The notes below the pieces were generated by a model. It was not told the origin of the DNA. It searched no databases and worked only from the letters and a program-made list of their open reading frames with translations. This document shows, one piece after another, positions 63,970 through 64,000 of a stretch of DNA of 64,000 bases; within the stretch, counting starts at the first letter, position 1, and every line of letters starts with the position of its first letter. Origin of the DNA: Flavobacterium aeripolare (GTDB lineage Bacteria; Bacteroidota; Bacteroidia; Flavobacteriales; Flavobacteriaceae). The stretch covers positions 1 to 64,000 of the forward strand of contig NZ_JABSNL010000001.1 of the NCBI RefSeq assembly GCF_013294025.1. The letters are read 5' to 3'. The position numbers and the translations under genes were made by a program.

Positions 63970-64000
63970 ATGTCTATATTTTCTGACAACATTAGAAATC
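63970..64000 (+). CDS. LexA-like XRE repressor, 5' end only
   Basis: Only ten codons are present: MSIFSDNIRN. From recall, many Bacteroidota XRE-S24 (LexA-like) repressors begin MSIFSDNIRxLR, followed by a helix-turn-helix and a self-cleaving peptidase domain. It is divergent from dinB and next to the palindrome, which fits an SOS-type control. The window ends here, so the domains cannot be checked. Confidence 0.6.
   Translation, partial: MSIFSDNIRN

Overview
The window looks like a chromosomal segment of a flavobacterium (Bacteroidota, Flavobacteriaceae, probably Flavobacterium or a close relative). The evidence is an AT-rich genome, almost no Shine-Dalgarno sequences, many promoters with the Bacteroidota -7 element TAnnTTTG, an arginine pathway with an ArgF'-type transcarbamylase, a bacilliredoxin (YtxJ), an FHS-type sugar permease and a LexA-like XRE repressor start. 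No rRNA, tRNA, CRISPR array or intact insertion sequence was seen.

Layout. 1-1.3 kb: a lone tyrosine recombinase and a possible small transcription unit that runs off the left edge. 1.5-4.8 kb: clpB and ytxJ. 4.9-6.4 kb: a gene-free tandem array with a 156-bp unit carrying nested inverted repeats. 6.4-8.6 kb: two membrane proteins (DUF2157/DUF4401-like). 8.7-20.6 kb: one minus-strand arginine/proline cluster, transcribed GNAT-argG-argC-argD-proA-proB-argF'-argB-argE-argH, whose gaps are packed with different small repeats and a decayed GxxExxxR gene. 21-24 kb: a lipoprotein and a sugar permease. 24-30 kb: an ABC-F ATPase, a tiny lipoprotein, pyrR-pyrB, a 110-aa protein, rnz and pdxH. 30-35 kb: an orphan promoter-terminator unit, a secreted amidase, a nitronate monooxygenase-like protein, msrB and an alpha/beta hydrolase broken by one in-frame TAG. 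34.9-42.2 kb: glycogen synthesis and turnover (glgA-glgC-glgB-GH31). 42-44.5 kb: an M48 protease and an Atg22-like MFS protein. 44.5-47.4 kb: ECF sigma, putative anti-sigma and two cell-envelope beta-repeat proteins. 47.7-56 kb: lon, cmk, a nucleoside permease, rpsA, a DUF5362 protein and a fasciclin protein. 56-64 kb: pheT, then a damage-tolerance operon dinB-dnaE-type polymerase-alkB, divergent from a LexA-like repressor whose start is the last feature.

How the genes work together. Most genes are housekeeping: amino-acid and pyrimidine synthesis, glycogen, proteostasis (ClpB, Lon, M48, MsrB) and translation (S1, PheT). The unusual content is mostly non-coding: the 156-bp array, a dispersed structured repeat family (six clear copies) with conserved flanks and a variable central hairpin, a sigma-54-like promoter in front of lon, an ECF-type promoter in front of the sigma gene, and a palindromic operator in front of the mutagenesis cassette. 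No wholly new protein system was seen. The repeat families and the polymerase cassette are the best leads.
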